DNA of 64,000 bases from Ficedula albicollis. Lineage: Eukaryota; Chordata; Aves; Passeriformes; Muscicapidae. The position numbers and the translations under genes were made by a program. The DNA is taken from positions 65,925,040-65,989,039 of the forward strand of contig NC_021675.1 in assembly GCF_000247815.1 (NCBI RefSeq). Direction: 5' to 3'. The notes below the pieces were generated by a model. That model did not search any database, was not told the origin of the DNA, and saw only the letters and a list, made by a program, of their open reading frames with translations. Of the stretch, positions 24,230-44,567 are shown one piece after another; within the stretch, counting starts at the first letter, position 1; each line of letters opens with the position of its first letter.

Positions 24230-24720
24230 ATGTCCTCCATCTCATACTCCTGTGTGACAAGAAGATGTATGGGCTTGAAACAAGTAGGGACTGTTTGAAC
24301 ATCTAATCTGAACTCCCATCTAGTCAGTGCTGCTGTATTTGGCAAAAGCATTTTCCAGGAAAGCTTCCAGAAATAAGCTGAAGACAACAAAAGATGGAAA
24401 ATCCATGCTTTCCCTCAGCAGTTTGTCCCAGAGGCTTTTCACCTCCACTGCCTGTCTAGATTCTACCTTGCTTTTGTCCAGACCCACCTTTTAGCTCTAC
24501 TATCGGCTTATGCCTCTCTTTTTCTAAATTAAAGAGCTGTTTAATATCCTGTATCTTCCGCCCATGAAGTACTTGCAGACTGCAATTAAGTCACCTCTCA
24601 ATCTTCCTGTTGATAAGGTTTACAGCTAAAGGTCTTTGAATCTCTTCCTTCAGGGCCCTATCTTCATCTTGTCAACATATTAGTGACTTTTTGTACAATC
24701 CCCATGATATAGCAATGTGT
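24230..24720 (-). mobile_element. ancient CR1-like LINE fragment
   Basis: The run from about 24415 reads like the complement of an old CR1-type LINE 3' region. It has CAGTTTGTCCCAGAGGC, then GACTGCAATTAAGTCACC, TCTCAATCTTCCTGTTGATA and TTTGAATCTCTTCCTTCAGG, in the order seen in reptile and bird CR1-related consensus sequences. It is highly diverged and indel-ridden. No long frame survives. The left part (24230-24400) is less certain to belong to it. Confidence 0.6.
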
Positions 24721-27700
24721 TCTTTAGTGCCTGGGCCCTTGGTTGTGTTTAACATTCCTCTGTCTCACCACTGCTGTTCACATGGCAAAACAAGCTCTCA
24801 GTCCTAACGTACCAGACCACACTAGATGCACACATTCAGTGTTTCTTTTCCTATTATAAACCATCCCAGCAACAGCACAGTTTCCTGACAGGCCCCTGTG
24901 TAGATACCCAGAGCTTTGGAAATGTCACCAGCAGCCCAGAGCCTGTCTGCAAACACACAGATGAATTTTTCAGTGTGGCTCTTGCCCCTGCCCTGCCCTC
25001 CTACAACTACACTTTTGCCTGTGCTCTGGACAGCTCTAAAAAATCCAGAAGCAATTGAGGACAGTACAAGTAGGACCAGCAGCACCTTCAGAGCTGTGCA
25101 AGGCGATTCCACATCACCTCGTGCTGCAGAGCAGAGAGAAGCTGAAACCCACTGATGTGCAAAGCAGCTCTGTGGCTTTGAGCCCACCTTGAACCACCAC
25201 ATTTATCTAAAGCAGGGGTGATGACACACATTTGGATGAATGAGGCTTTAAACTGAACTAGAACCAGGGAAACGCACTTTTGACAGAAGAGGTCTCTTCT
25301 AAGGGCATTTCCCATTACAACAACATTGAATTATGGCTCTCCTAGGAGAGGGTCTCCCCGTTCCAGTGGCAGAACCCCCTGATATCTGTGTTACTCCAGT
25401 AGCACAGGGCTTATCATCACCAGCTTGCAGCTGAATTCTCACCCCAGCCCAGGTGAATCTTTGCCAATGTCTCCACATGGGCTATGAGAAATGACAAGCA
25501 GCAGTACATCCAACCACACATTTCTGACTCCCTGGAGCAGGCTCAGTTTCAAAGGGCTGGATTCTGCTCTTATTTCTCTCAAGCCTGTCTGCCCATTAGT
25601 ACTTGCAGGGTCAAGCATGGGAGGAGGGGACTTCTACTCAGAAAATCAAGCAGCTACAAAACAAAAGGAATCCCGTTCAATTATTCCCAGCAAGCGGATT
25701 AAGCAATGAAAGCAACATATGAGTCTTTTGTGTGGTATTTTTGCAATTATGTTCATTTTTCCTACATTACTAATATGCTACTAGAAACCAGACACCATTA
25801 CAAATAATGTGAAATAAGAGCAAAAGAATAGAAGCAAGAGGAGAAGAAACAGAGTGGAAAATGCAAAACCATGAACTATTCCTCTTAGCATTTGTTAAGT
25901 ACCAGCAAGGGCACATTATAGCAGGGTCCCCAGACTCAGGCAGCACTGAACTAAGAGCAAAGCAGCAGATGGTGATGCAGCAGATTAGAAATTGCTAACA
26001 ACTGCCTGTCTGGAGAGCTTTGCTTGGGGTTATGGACTTGATGGTAGAGTAAAAACCTGTAGTGATAGTCATCAAAATGTAGGCATCCCTGAAAAGGGAA
26101 GGGTCCAGGCTTCATGAAGATTTAATCTGCCTGTGTGTACTCTGCCCTGCCAGAGTTGGAGAAGGAGATTGAAAGGTTTTGTGAATGTGTTACTAGAAAA
26201 AGTAACTAGATCATGTTACTGTTGTGAATCAGTGCAGCTGTGCTGGCACCAGCAGATCTGAGTCAAAATGTACTATCTGAGAGTAAGGCTTCAGAGACCA
26301 GAGACCTCATGAAAATAGCACGAAAATGAAAATAGTCTTTTAATGGGTTTACAAAAGTTTGGGAAATGAAAAAACCCATCGTGGTCTATGCCTGGTCTAG
26401 AAGGAAAAACTAAAACTGTTCTGCTTTGTTGTGGTTTTTGATTGTTGTTTTTTTGATTTTTTTTTAAAAGACCACTTACATCTCTGACCAGGTAGGATTG
26501 AAGCAGCTCTGACAGGCCTCATAGACCTTCTCTTCCCTTTCATAGAGCCTGGTGTGTGTGCTGGACTCTCCATCTGGTATCCCTCTGGTTTCTGGCCACA
26601 AGGATTCAAGACTCTTTGATTCAAGAGCTGATAAAACAATGTACAACATTTGAAGGATGATCGTCTATAGTGTTGAGTGCTTGGAATAGTGACTGCAGCA
26701 CAGCAAGGGAGAACAGAGAGAGCTGCAGCACTATTTAGTGTGTGGTGAGTGTCTAAGAAACTATTTCATTCAGAATTTCATTCACAAGGTCACCCTTATG
26801 TTAAATGGCTCTCAATTAAATTCCTGATAACTACCAGCAGCTACTAGTTTATCAGTGTGTCTCTAACTGCAAGGTGACAGACAACACACATAAGCGTGAA
26901 CTGAGGAGGGCAAAGGCACTGGCTTCCCATTTTACTGGGTATAACCTTTCCCTTGTGTGACCAGAGGTATTTACAGAGCAGAAGTCAGATGAAAGCCTGG
27001 GAGATGGGAGCTACTGTATCAGGATGGGCAAATGTGCATATATTTATCCCCACAGTCCTCCCAAGGACTCCCTGCGCCTTCTGCAGAGGATAGAGTTTCT
27101 TTACTGGGTGATGTCCAAGCATCAGCTTCTGCTGTTGGCTTTAATTAATGAAATGCTCTGACAATAAACTGCAGCAAGCCACATGCTGCACCCACCGTGC
27201 TGAACCAGTGTGTGGTTTGCACATACATTTTTGAAACCACATTTTCCTTGATGTGCCTGTAATTTGACTCAGTGGGTCAGTGCAATGTGCACTAGATGAG
27301 ATGGGAGAGTCCTTCACGGTATCACTCACATGGCCAAAGATCTGAAGCAAATCTATTAAACACATTATGTTATTCCAGATATTTAGCTGTGGAAACAAGA
27401 TCAGGACCTGGCTTATGATCACAAGAAAAAAGTTCCTTATGACCTTTGTCTTCCAAGAGTGAAGGGGAAAATCTGCCACTCGAACATATATAAGGTTTAC
27501 TGATATAGATTTCAACCTGGAGCAAAAAAACCCTAATGAGTGGGCCAAATGTTAAATCAAAGTAAGTATTTTACAGTAGTTCAGATTTGGGGTACCAGTT
27601 GTCAGTTCAACCACATGCTGACCTCTTTCTATTCCAGCATCTTCCAACCAGAGCAATGCAGGATTTCCAGTCTCTCTTGGGAATGCAAAGCTCCAAATAG

Positions 27701-27957
27701 CCTTGGAGCTTTACTGTACAATATCTACATACACATACATTTCAGAATTGCACCTTTGCCTCAGTATAATCCCAATTAGTCCACAAGAAAGTATTTTCAA
27801 AAATTGTATTTTTAGAAGTGTGGTAAAGGGAATCTTCTCCCATACGTGCTGCCCTGCATTCACAAAGGAAGCCCAGACTGCAGCAAGAGTTTTCTTCACT
27901 GCAAAGGGCAAACACAAGAAAGTGAAATACCTATCTAGTTTAGCACTACTTAATGCC
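24721..27957. other. unique noncoding sequence
   Basis: No mobile element or gene recognised in 3.2 kb. There are T-rich and A-rich low-complexity spots near 26440-26467. Frames of up to 135 codons (27141-27548, minus) have no recognised domains. Confidence 0.5.
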
Positions 27958-27987
27958 ATATATATAAATATATATATATATATATAT
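27958..27987. repeat. (TA)n microsatellite
   Basis: About 30 bp of alternating T and A with one AAA interruption immediately precede the first poly-G tract. The far side of the tract is also AT-rich (ATATACAT and TATATTTATATA at 29023-29054). Confidence 0.95.
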
Positions 27988-31689
<3,702 letters not shown>

Positions 31690-32095
31690 GAATGGCTCCC
31701 CAAACGCGCGAGCGGAACACGGTAACGCGCCTTCCAGGGTTTGTAATTCCGCAGCTCAAAGCACGTTAGGAAAGCAGCCTGATCAATAAACCCTCCATGA
31801 ATGCAGCAGCACACGGGTGGAAGCGGCAAACGTGTCAGTGCAGGGGCTGTTTGATGTGAGCCCGTGTGGAACGGCTCATTGGGAGCGCCGCTCTGGGAAA
31901 GCGATCCCGCCATGCTCGCCAACCTCCAACCTGCGCCCGCTGCCTGTCAGCGTCTGCTTTCATTTTCTGGCACCTGGAGCGAGGGTTAGAGACTCTAAAT
32001 AATAAGTGACATGCGGACACTTTGCTGGAAAGGAGCACCTGGGCTGGGGCACGGCACTCATTGCAGCCTGACGCGCTCTTCTCGGTCCCTTCTTT
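31690..32095. promoter_or_regulatory. CpG-dense patch, possible CpG island
   Basis: This is the most CpG-dense part of the window, with roughly two dozen or more CpGs in 400 bp. Clusters lie at 31704-31731 (ACGCGCGAGCGG, AACGCGCC), 31823-31905, 31932-31940 and 32070-32085 (GACGCGC). Flanking DNA has very few. A compact CpG-rich block in otherwise depleted DNA usually marks a hypomethylated promoter or enhancer in vertebrates. I see no TATA box, splice donor or conserved frame that would settle which. A 110-codon minus-strand frame crosses it without recognisable homology. Confidence 0.4.
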
Positions 32096-34786
<2,691 letters not shown>

Positions 34787-36575
34787 CCACCAAAAACCCA
34801 ACCCCTAATATTTCACCATTTTTCAAAGAAAAGGAACTAGTGTAGCAGAGGTAGCAATTGTGATGACATTGGAGATTAGCCTATAATCCTGTTTCAGTCT
34901 TCCAGCTGGAGAGTGGAGACTGTGTGATTTGAAATCTGTGAAGTTATTTGATTTTAAAGGCTTAGCAGGCAAATAAAAGACAGTGTGGGCCAATGAAATC
35001 AAATTTGCTGTATGATGTGTAGTACACTGGATCCAGATTTTATACGTGTCTGCTGTGTGCTTACTCTGATATAAACTGTTACAGCAAACCAGAAATATGT
35101 GCTGTCTGTGCAAGATGGACTGGAATTCTGTCCTTGCTCATGTCTGATCTGCTCACACAGAAGTCAGCAGGATCAGCCAAAGGAAGCAAAGTTCTCAAGG
35201 CAGAAGGTATTCAACAACAACAACAACAAAAAAACCTAAAAAATTTGATAATGAAAGAAGAAAGGTCATGGAGAGCAGACTATGCATCTTTATATTCTTT
35301 GTATCATTTTGTAGTGTGTGACTAGCTCTTGTCCACTAACTTAATCAGGAAGACATATTTTAGACAGTGACAAGCAGGAATGAATACAGTCAGTCTTGTT
35401 TTCACCACAGGATGGCTTTGGGTGTCTTTTTGAAACATTCATTTGCCAGGCAGAATGGGAGCCTGAGGGCAGAAGACTTCAAAAAAGAAAAATACATATA
35501 TCCCAGAAGTCATGTAAAACACAGGGCCACACTGTCAGTAGTGTAAATGAATGTAACTCCTCTAATGAGAAGGAGCATCTACAGTGTAAGCCAGAGGAAA
35601 ATGACAAACTGAAATTGTGCCCTTGGTGACATCTGATCTACTCACAAAAATATGTATGCCTTATGGGGCAAATTTTACTATCTGTCAAGATTGTTTGGGG
35701 AATGTGGGCAGCTACATCTGCTGGGAGAATCAGGAGGGGCAGGGGGAGTGCTCTTGTGTAAAAAGCAAAATTAAACATCTCGAGAAGCAGACTCCCCCCT
35801 CAGTTGCACAGAGGACAATTAACCCCTCTGTCATTCCAATGCCCAGGTCTCACTCTCTTGTGGCAAAACTCCCATTAAAGCCATGCTCTCCCGACACTGT
35901 GTTGGCACAAAATGTGAGCAACTTTGCTGAAATAACCATTATGGCCCTTCTACCACAAAGCTGAGCTGTCTGCCAAGGGGAATGCAAATACAGAGTTTAT
36001 CTGTCATGAGTGGCAGCATGGTCCAGTTCAGAGCAAATTCCTTGTCATTTACACATATAGCTCTGTGTGATTTTAACCTTAGCATAGTCACTGGTAAGTC
36101 AATAGTAACAGAAGGGGCAGAGGGAGGATGATTTATTTTTCCTTCCTGCTGCTGCAGAGCAACTGCATATTTTCCTTGTCAACAGCTGTGGCTCATATAC
36201 ACTGTAGAGATAGGTAGAAAGATGGGGAAAACCCCACCCAACAAATGAGATGTAGGACTCCCAGGAATCATTACGACATGCTGAGCATGCCAATATAATG
36301 CTATTTGCAGTCTCCTCTCTAGGTCAGCAGAGATTCCAGCATCCTTTGTCCAAAACAGTTGCTCCTCCCCAGGAACATGTGCTAACCCAGCTTTCTGCCA
36401 CGCTGATAAACCTGATGACAGTTTTACCAAGGAAGGGTGAACAGGTCTCACTCTCTCACCTGGCTGAAATGCCTCTGCTCTTCACATCAGACCATCATCA
36501 GAGCTGCTGTCTCTCCTGCCACCTCTTTGTCACAGTAAATAATCAGTCTGTCCCAATGAAAATCAAACATGTAAA
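34787..36575. other. unique noncoding sequence
   Basis: No gene or repeat family recognised. A (CAA)n run lies at 35211-35235 and a perfect ATGCAAAT word at 35982-35989. The 115-codon frame at 35617-35964 shows no known motif. Confidence 0.5.
35211..35235. repeat. (CAA)n microsatellite
   Basis: Six CAA units followed by an A-run. Confidence 0.9.
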
Positions 36576-36770
36576 TGACTGTGAGGGTGGTGAGCCCCTG
36601 GCACAGGCTGTGCAGAGAAGCTGTGGCTGCCCCATGCCTGGAAGTGCTCAGGGCCAGGTTGGATGGGGCTTGGAACAACCTGATCTAGTGGAAGGGGTCC
36701 CTGCCCACGGCTGGGGGGTGGAATGAGAGAGTCTTAAGGTCCTTCCCAATCCAAACCATTCTATGATTCC
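36576..36770 (+). mobile_element. CR1 LINE 3' fragment
   Basis: This is the terminal ~195 bp of a CR1 element in plus orientation. Recognisable blocks in order are GGTGGTGAGCCCCTGGCACA, CTGTGGCTGCCCCATGCCTG, GGCCAGGTTGGATGGGGCTT, AAGGGGTCCCTGCCCACGGC and the tail CCAAACCATTCTATGATTCC. This form is abundant in songbird genomes. It ends at the ATTCTATG terminus, so it is a normal 5'-truncated insertion. Confidence 0.93.
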
Positions 36771-37002
36771 AGAGTTTTATAAAAACGCTGTTTCAGCTTC
36801 CACAGTTCAGCTGAGGAGGGGGAGCTCATCAAATGGCAATCACATCAGCACTGTTCAGCCAAAGCCTGGGATTTTAGGTTACTTGAATTCAGTTGCAGAT
36901 CCACTCTCAGCTTACTGACACAAAAACACAAATGCATCCAGACTGAGCCCTCTGCCTCAGCTTTGGTCTGGGTAGGGCAGCAAATACTGTCAGCTGTCTG
37001 GA
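36771..37002. other. unique noncoding sequence
   Basis: Nothing recognised between the CR1 tail and the 72-bp duplication. Confidence 0.5.
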
Positions 37003-37146
37003 GACACTGAGCACGAGCACTGACCTAAACCTTCACCCCCCATCTGAGACAAACTGAAGTTGTGTTCAAAGAGGGACACTGAGCACGAGCACTGACCTAA
37101 ACCTTAACCCCCCAATCTGAGACAAACTGAAGTTGTGTTCAAAGAG
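37003..37146. repeat. 72-bp tandem duplication, two copies
   Basis: Copies start at 37003 and 37075 (GACACTGAGCACGAGCACTG) and share ACAAACTGAAGTTGTGTTCA. They differ around CTTCACCCCCC versus CTTAACCCCCC plus a one-base length shift. Confidence 0.93.
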
Positions 37147-38934
37147 ATGTGTACATCCTTGCCGTACTCTAAAAATCATCCTGAATTATTATGGCACTTT
37201 CCAAGAAAGTTTCATGACAGAGGCTGTTCACTGAGATGCTGATTAACGTTTGTGTTGTGATAGTGCCTCAAAACCCTCTGTCAGGTCCCCACTGTCTGCA
37301 TAGCCCTCCCAACTGGCTGAAGTTGGTGAGGACAAGAAATTAAGGTCAATTATTTAAAGTTCCAGTGAAATTCAAGAGAACCTATTTATTTCAGAACCTC
37401 AGTTTTAAGATTTTTTTCTGTAGGGCAGCTCAGCAGAAGTTGAGGTCAGTAGAAAAAACTAAATTAAATTTTCCACTTTCTTTCTTTCACCAGAGAGACT
37501 TCTCAGGGAAAAATAACAGTATCTGAGTGTCCCACAGTGACCATGTTATCCAAGTTTTTCAGCCCGAGATCTCATTTCATGTTTGTAATACTGGCTCCAT
37601 GAATGGCTCTTGGAGAAAATCATGTTACAAATACAAACATATCAGGAACAGATGCAGTGCTGTACAAAACCATTTTCCGGGTGGAAAAGTAATCACCTAG
37701 AGCACCCACAATAATTGCAATATTCATCTCCATAAATAAATAACATAAAATATTAATTGACAGTCATAGTGGTCCTGCAGCCAGGCTGAAACCTGATTTC
37801 AAACTAAACACCATGGAAAAGTGAGCAGCACTGCTGGCATGTCCACAACACAGGTTGGAAGGAATGCCTTAACCACTGACTGACACTTGACTCCTTCCCA
37901 ATAACCTTCACAAATTGCACAAAAACAACCTCTCTCTGCACCCACTCTCCTTCCACTCCCACTCCCTGGAGAAGAGCGTTGCATCCTCCCATGTGAACTC
38001 AAGTTTGGTCCTGGCAGCCGCACTGATGAGAGCAACAAAATACAAAGAATTCTCCTCTCCCGGGCCAGGCCCTGAGCTGTGCCTACGTGTCTGGAGCCAG
38101 AGAGTTTCCTGCCTGGCTTTCACAATGCCAGCTCCTCTTTTGTTGTGCAGCACGTCCGACACAAGGAGCTGTGGGTCTGCTTTCACTCCCAAATAAAGAT
38201 CACCCACGGAGCGGGACCTCCGGGTGCCCAGGGGGGAATCCCCCTCCTTCACTTGCTGGGGTTTATGAGGGCTATCTCCCAATTTGCACAGCAAACATAT
38301 GTCCTGATCCAAAGATCATTCAAGTCAACAGAAAGGCTCCTCTTGACTCCTATAGGCTTTGGCTCTTGCTGCCCTGGAGAGCAAGGAACTGCAGGGCCAA
38401 AAATAGGGTCACACAGATGACACGGCTCTCACCCCCACCCTCACCCCCCACCTGCTCCTCCAGGTCACAGCTTTGTAGCCACAGGATGATGTTTACATCA
38501 TGGTCCTATTGACACAGGTCAGAGTTCAAGGAAGCCCAGTAAATCATGAGTCTAAATAGGGTAGGGCTGGGGCCAGGTGGAGGAGAGAGGGGAAGTAATG
38601 AGAGCAGAACCATCTCTTTGAAGAGGAACAAATGTGAATGTTTACAGTCCCCCTGGTGCATTCTCCCTGTGCTGAAAACGTGTTCAGACTCTGGTTGGTT
38701 AATCTGCCTTCTGAGAAGTTGTGCTGAATGGCAAGGAGCTTATTCACACCATCAACAAGATCTCTGCCTATGCTACTCTGCAAAAATCCTAGTGGCATGG
38801 AAGGGAGCCAGTGTTCAGTCCTGTATTTTCATATGCACTGTATCAGGCTCAACTATGCATTGTGTATTCCCACAAGTTTGGTGAAATCAGACTTAGTCCT
38901 GGCATACAGTGGGACTCTTCTCAAAAAGGAGAAT
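37147..38934. other. unique noncoding sequence
   Basis: No mobile element or gene recognised. Overlapping frames of 93-141 codons on both strands at 37799-38512 coincide with locally GC-richer DNA. None shows a known domain. Confidence 0.45.
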
Positions 38935-39054
38935 GAAAAAAACAAAAATCCCAGTTAGCAGACAAGACAGGGCTTGTTTCTGCACTAAACCACAGAAAAA
39001 AACAAAAATCCCAGTTAACAAACAAGACAGGGCTTGTTTCTGCACTAAACCACA
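38935..39054. repeat. 60-bp tandem duplication, two copies
   Basis: Copies start at 38935 and 38995 (GAAAAAAACAAAAATCCCAG) and share ACAAGACAGGGCTTGTTTCT. Two G/A substitutions (TTAGCAGAC versus TTAACAAAC) separate them. Confidence 0.95.
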
Positions 39055-40208
39055 GTTCATAGTTAGACTGTGTTTCACAAATATTCTTCATTTATTGTTA
39101 ATCTGAAGGCATCTTCTTTTTCCCAGCAGAGAATGTCAGATCCAGCTCCATTTCTGGAGCTACAACATTTCTGGGTTTCCTATGAAGCCCAGAGGATCTC
39201 AGATATTCCCACTGTCTGTAATTACTGCACAGTGAAGTAGCACTTCACTCTGTCACTCACTGATTTCCTCTGCCTCATTAAGACTCCAGGAGTGTCTGAT
39301 GAGAGCATTTAATTAAAGTGAGTACAAACTGATAACAAGGCCTTGTGATTCTTTTGTCCATCTGCTAGTTAATCAGTAATTAGCAAACTCAAGGGGACAG
39401 TGCAAGACAAAATGAGGGGAAGAACAGTAAATAGGGAGAGTCAAAGTCCAGGTGTGGGACATTGACCCAGCAAAATCAAATTTCACGCTGAAAACCAAAT
39501 AGCAAGGGTAGACACAATATCAGAAAAGTTCGACCTTTCTTCCTTTTAAAAACATTTTGTTCTTGATTGAAAGACATCTGAAAAGCATTTGTGAGACAGG
39601 ACAGTGATGTACACAGGCTTCTAAAAGGAGGTGTGATCTCCCTGACAGGCTCCATCCACTTGGCAAACAATCCACCCTGTCTTCAGCACAGCCTCTTGAC
39701 TGTTGCCTCATCTACACCAGCAATATTATGCTTGCATTGCTTTATTGCCAGACTCTTCCTTGCTCAAACAGGCACAGAAAATTATCATATGGACCAAATC
39801 CTGCTATTGTTAGTAAAATTGATTTATCCCAGCCGAGCAGCTGGTCTAAGGTTTCATTTGCCCTGCAAGAAAGTCCCAGCAGAGATTCACACAAAGGGAG
39901 TGATGCCCAGGTAACAGCAACCCTCACTTGGCTCTCTGGCCATGGCCTTGGCTGATATCACTGTTATTAGAGGCCGTTGCAGCAAAGAAACCATGTGGGC
40001 TGTCAGCCTCCCACTCCTGCAGCTTTCAGTGAAATCTCCCACTTGTCTTCAGCCTTTTTGAACCACAAACATTGCTCCTGATCAAGTTTCTTTATACACT
40101 GTAAAGGCAGCTACTGCGTTTTGCAGCGGACAGGGGTGGCCTGACTTTGCTGCTCTGCACTCAGACAAATTCTTGCCCACAGAAGCTGAAAGGCTCCTCT
40201 CTTGAGGC
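39055..40208. other. unique noncoding sequence
   Basis: No repeat or gene recognised; frames up to 107 codons without homology. Confidence 0.5.
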
Positions 40209-40318
40209 AACCTGTGGGATCAGACCGGTCCTTCCTACAGAACCTGGACATTTAGATGTACAGAGAAACCTGTGGGATCAGACCAGTCCTTCCTACAGAA
40301 CCTGGACATTTAGATGTA
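40209..40318. repeat. 58-bp tandem duplication, two copies
   Basis: Copies start at 40209 and 40267 (AACCTGTGGGATCAGACC) and both end CTGGACATTTAGATGTA. One G/A difference (ACCGGTCC versus ACCAGTCC). Confidence 0.94.
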
Positions 40319-42635
40319 GCTGAAGGTCAAGAGAGATCACAGGCACACCTGCATGGACCACCACCTACCACATGGCATGACACACTGCCTAGATTCTTCA
40401 CTGGAAATGCAAAAATCTTAGTTAACACCATTTCAGATTTCCAGGCAACCACCACAAGCACTACCAGGAATGCCCAACACTCACTCCAGATGTTGGTGAA
40501 GAAGAGGGTCAATTGTCTGAGGTAGGCCCCAGTATCTGCAATATCCCCGACTGCAAACACACAGACAAAGGATCTTGAGAGATCCCTGAGAAATGTCCTA
40601 AAGAAAAAAATTGCTGGCTCCAACTCTGGTAATGGGAAGATCTTGCTGTGTGAGAGATGTGCAGAAGACAGATATTGAAATCATTGTAACGTCTCAGAAA
40701 TAGGACAAGAGGCCTCCATTTTGTTAGTAGGGTCTACTGGATTGGGCTAGAAAATGGGATAATATTAATTATTCCACAGGAGTAACAATTTTCCTCATGA
40801 CTTCCTGAATTTTTTGGGGTAGCCTGTCAATTTTAACAATGTAGGACCACAGTAATTTCAATGACTGCTGGTTTTGTTATTTGTTATTTACTCTGTAACT
40901 ATTGCTCAAATACTACATTTAGGCCATGAGAGACAGAGCAGGAGCACAAAGCACAAGGTGACACGGTTATGCAAACAAGTCTGGTGTCTGGTTTGCAGGT
41001 TTTGAGTTGTTGTTATTATCTTGTTGTTGGGTAATTAACCATAAGATGCAATGGTATCAGTCATCCTTCCTGGCACCTGCCTGGCCACATGAGTGATAAG
41101 CACAGCCCAGGTTTTGCTTTCAGTAAGGGACATGCACAATTCCCTCCTCTGGCTACCTGCAACAAAATACTCCAGTCCTTTCTGCATAGGAGGAAAACCT
41201 TGTGTTAGCAAACATAATTATCAGCACAACATATGACATTATTTGTCCTTCTGACCAATGATTATTGCTTTAAAAAACACATTAAGTGATTTCAGGTATT
41301 TCACAGAAACCCAAGTGAGTGACATGTTGATATTTTCAACCTTGTCTTGGCTCAGGCTTTCTGGAAAGTCAAGGACGAGCTTATCTCTCTACCTGTAAAT
41401 TACATAACTACCTTTACTTTTTCAAAAACAGCTTGTACCATCTGATTGTTGAATTCTCTGCTGCTTTCCACTCCATGTATTGTGAGTGTATTTGTGTATA
41501 CTGCTGCAGGTTATTTTTCAGGACCCTCAGAAAGAGACAGGCACAGGTCTGGATGAGCACCCAGCACACAGTGCTGAGAACTCACCAGCTGCAGCTGTTC
41601 AGACAACTTTCCTAACACCATCCCATGATGCAACGTCTCCTGCCCAGAAATTACTCAGAAATCCCCACTTACAAAACAGGACACAGGAAGAGTGGTTTTT
41701 TTAGGACACCCAGGACAGCCTGGCACAAGCACAGCTCTGTCAAAATATGTGTCCCTCTGTGGGCATAGAAACACTTCTGCATGGCTGAGTGAAACCTGCC
41801 ATGTTCCAAATAAGCACCAGCTGCAATTTTCTCCATATTTTAAAAATTACATGTGGCTCTCAAGCCCCTGGCAAATTGTCAACACAGCCCCTAGCTTGGT
41901 GCAATTTAAGTGTCCTTAATCCAAATGGTATAAAAGGAAACAGTTACAGAAACTCTGAAAATAAAGGACGATGTTGGGTTGATGGCTTTCTAAATATTTC
42001 TTAAAATCCTGGGGATGCTTTCTGTAGACTTTTATTTTCAGAAAGAATTCTAAAAGCCTGAGCTGCCATCATTTTCCAGAGGAGCTAGCTGAAAGGCTAT
42101 ATTTAGAAGATCTTGTCAAAAAAGTTTCCTTTAAATCAGGCTGCTTAGTCCTACCTACAAAAAGATGTCATTTTTTTACCCATTTGCTTTACTTTTAGCT
42201 ATTTCCATATGTACACATTTTTAAAGGAGAGAGACGACAGAGCTACCTCCTAAACTTAAATTAAACCATCATAAAAAGCCTGCAGAGAAAATGCCAGCTT
42301 TGTGACTAGTAAAAACCCACATAGTATTTTCCTGGCACAGTGCAAATGACTGATCCAGTGGTTGTTATCTTTGAAAAATGCTCAAACTATGAAATTCTTG
42401 GTTGGTTGGCAGTTACCAAAAACTTGTGGGTCGAATCTGGCTTATGTGATTTGAGCACTGCTAAGCATCTGTCATGCTTAGGCTTAGTTTTCCTCTTTAG
42501 CAGAAATGCCAAGGAACTGAAAGAAAACCTGAAAGCACAAGGAAGAAGCACATGAACAGAAGACCTAAGACACCACTACTGAAGTGTTCTTCAAGTGTCT
42601 TCAACCATAACAAATTAATATGATCCTGTCTTCTT
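40319..42635. other. unique noncoding sequence
   Basis: No gene or mobile element recognised in 2.3 kb. Frames are at most 98 codons. Confidence 0.5.
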
Positions 42636-42693
42636 GGGGATGATTAGATGACCTCTTTCTGTAAGTCTCTTCCAGCTCTTACATCTATGATTC
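42636..42693 (+). mobile_element. very short CR1-like 3' tail
   Basis: GGATGATTAGATGACCTC, then GTCTCTTCCAGCTCTTACAT and CTATGATTC match the pattern of the last ~55 bp of CR1 in plus orientation. It is short and diverged. Confidence 0.6.
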
Positions 42694-43027
42694 ATCCCTC
42701 TTGGGCAAAACATAAAACCAGTATGCTGATCATCCATCATCGTTAAAAATCTCATTGCAGTTTTTCAAAAAAAGCAAAGGAGCTTGTTCTAGCCAAAATT
42801 CCTATTTGCAATTACTGTACATTGATGCCTAAAAAAGTCCCCTTTGAATCACAGAAGCATTACTCTAGAATTTGTTCTAATCAGAGGAAACTATCTGCAT
42901 TCCCCACTTTCTTGAAGACTGCAGTCACCTACCCAAAGTGGATATAAAATCATATTTACACACATTCTGTGTAGTCCTACTGGGTAAAGCATCATACAAG
43001 ATGTGCAGGAGAAAAATAAGCACAGAA
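42694..43027. other. unique noncoding sequence
   Basis: Nothing recognised between the CR1-like tail and the 175-bp duplication. Confidence 0.5.
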
Positions 43028-43377
43028 TGTGGGGCAAGCCATGGGAGTGCAGGAACAAGGACAGAAAAGCATCTTGCACACTTTGATATGACTTCTTTCT
43101 GCTGCAAAGCTAAAAACTTCCATGGTGAGCACGAGGCACAGACTTCCCAGGAGATCTCACCCTATCCTGGTCCTTAATGGATATCAGCTTTTTCCCATCT
43201 CCTGTGGGGCAAGCCATGGGAGTGCAGGAACAAGGACAGAAAAACATCTTGCACACTTTGATATGACTTCTTTCTGCTGCAAAGCTAAAAACTTCCATGG
43301 TGAGCACGAGGCACAGACTTCCCAGGAGATCTCACCCTATCCTGGTCCTTAATGGATATCAGCTTTTTCCCATCTCC
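43028..43377. repeat. 175-bp tandem duplication, two copies
   Basis: Copies are 43028-43202 and 43203-43377, each starting TGTGGGGCAAGCCATGGGAG and ending TTTTTCCCATCTCC. I found one difference (AAAGCATC versus AAAACATC), so they are about 99 percent identical. Apparent frames are duplicated along with the DNA and match no family. Confidence 0.96.
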
Positions 43378-43480
43378 CTTGAGCAGGGTTTGGTCAGAAA
43401 GGTCTTTCAGGCATTAAACACAGTGTTCAGAATGACATTATCTATGGAAGTATTTCCCTTGCCATTTTTAATGGAAAAGT

Positions 43481-43527
43481 TGGTTTGTTTTGTTTTGTTT
43501 TGGTTTAGTTTGGTTTGGTTTTGGTTT

Positions 43528-43530
<3 letters not shown>
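43481..43530. repeat. (GTTTT/GGTTT)n low-complexity tract
   Basis: T-rich tract of GTTTT and GGTTT words ending in TTTTTT, immediately upstream of the rearranged duplication. Confidence 0.9.
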
Positions 43531-44382
<852 letters not shown>

Positions 44383-44567
44383 CAGCTGCTGCAACCCATT
44401 CTGACAGCAGAGTGAAGTCCACTGCTGCTCTCACAGCCAGTGAAGTACATTGCACAAACAGGGACATTTGCTCAGTTTTTAATTATGACAGTATTTCCTC
44501 TGTGTGGTTGCTAATGAACCAGCACAGGTTGGGATCCAGTGCTTTGCATGCTGTACAGACAGTATTT

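Noticed and set aside
42938..43352. Duplicated frames at the 175-bp repeat as a repeat-domain protein
   Set aside because: The unit is not a multiple of three and the frames carry no familiar motif; they follow the DNA duplication.
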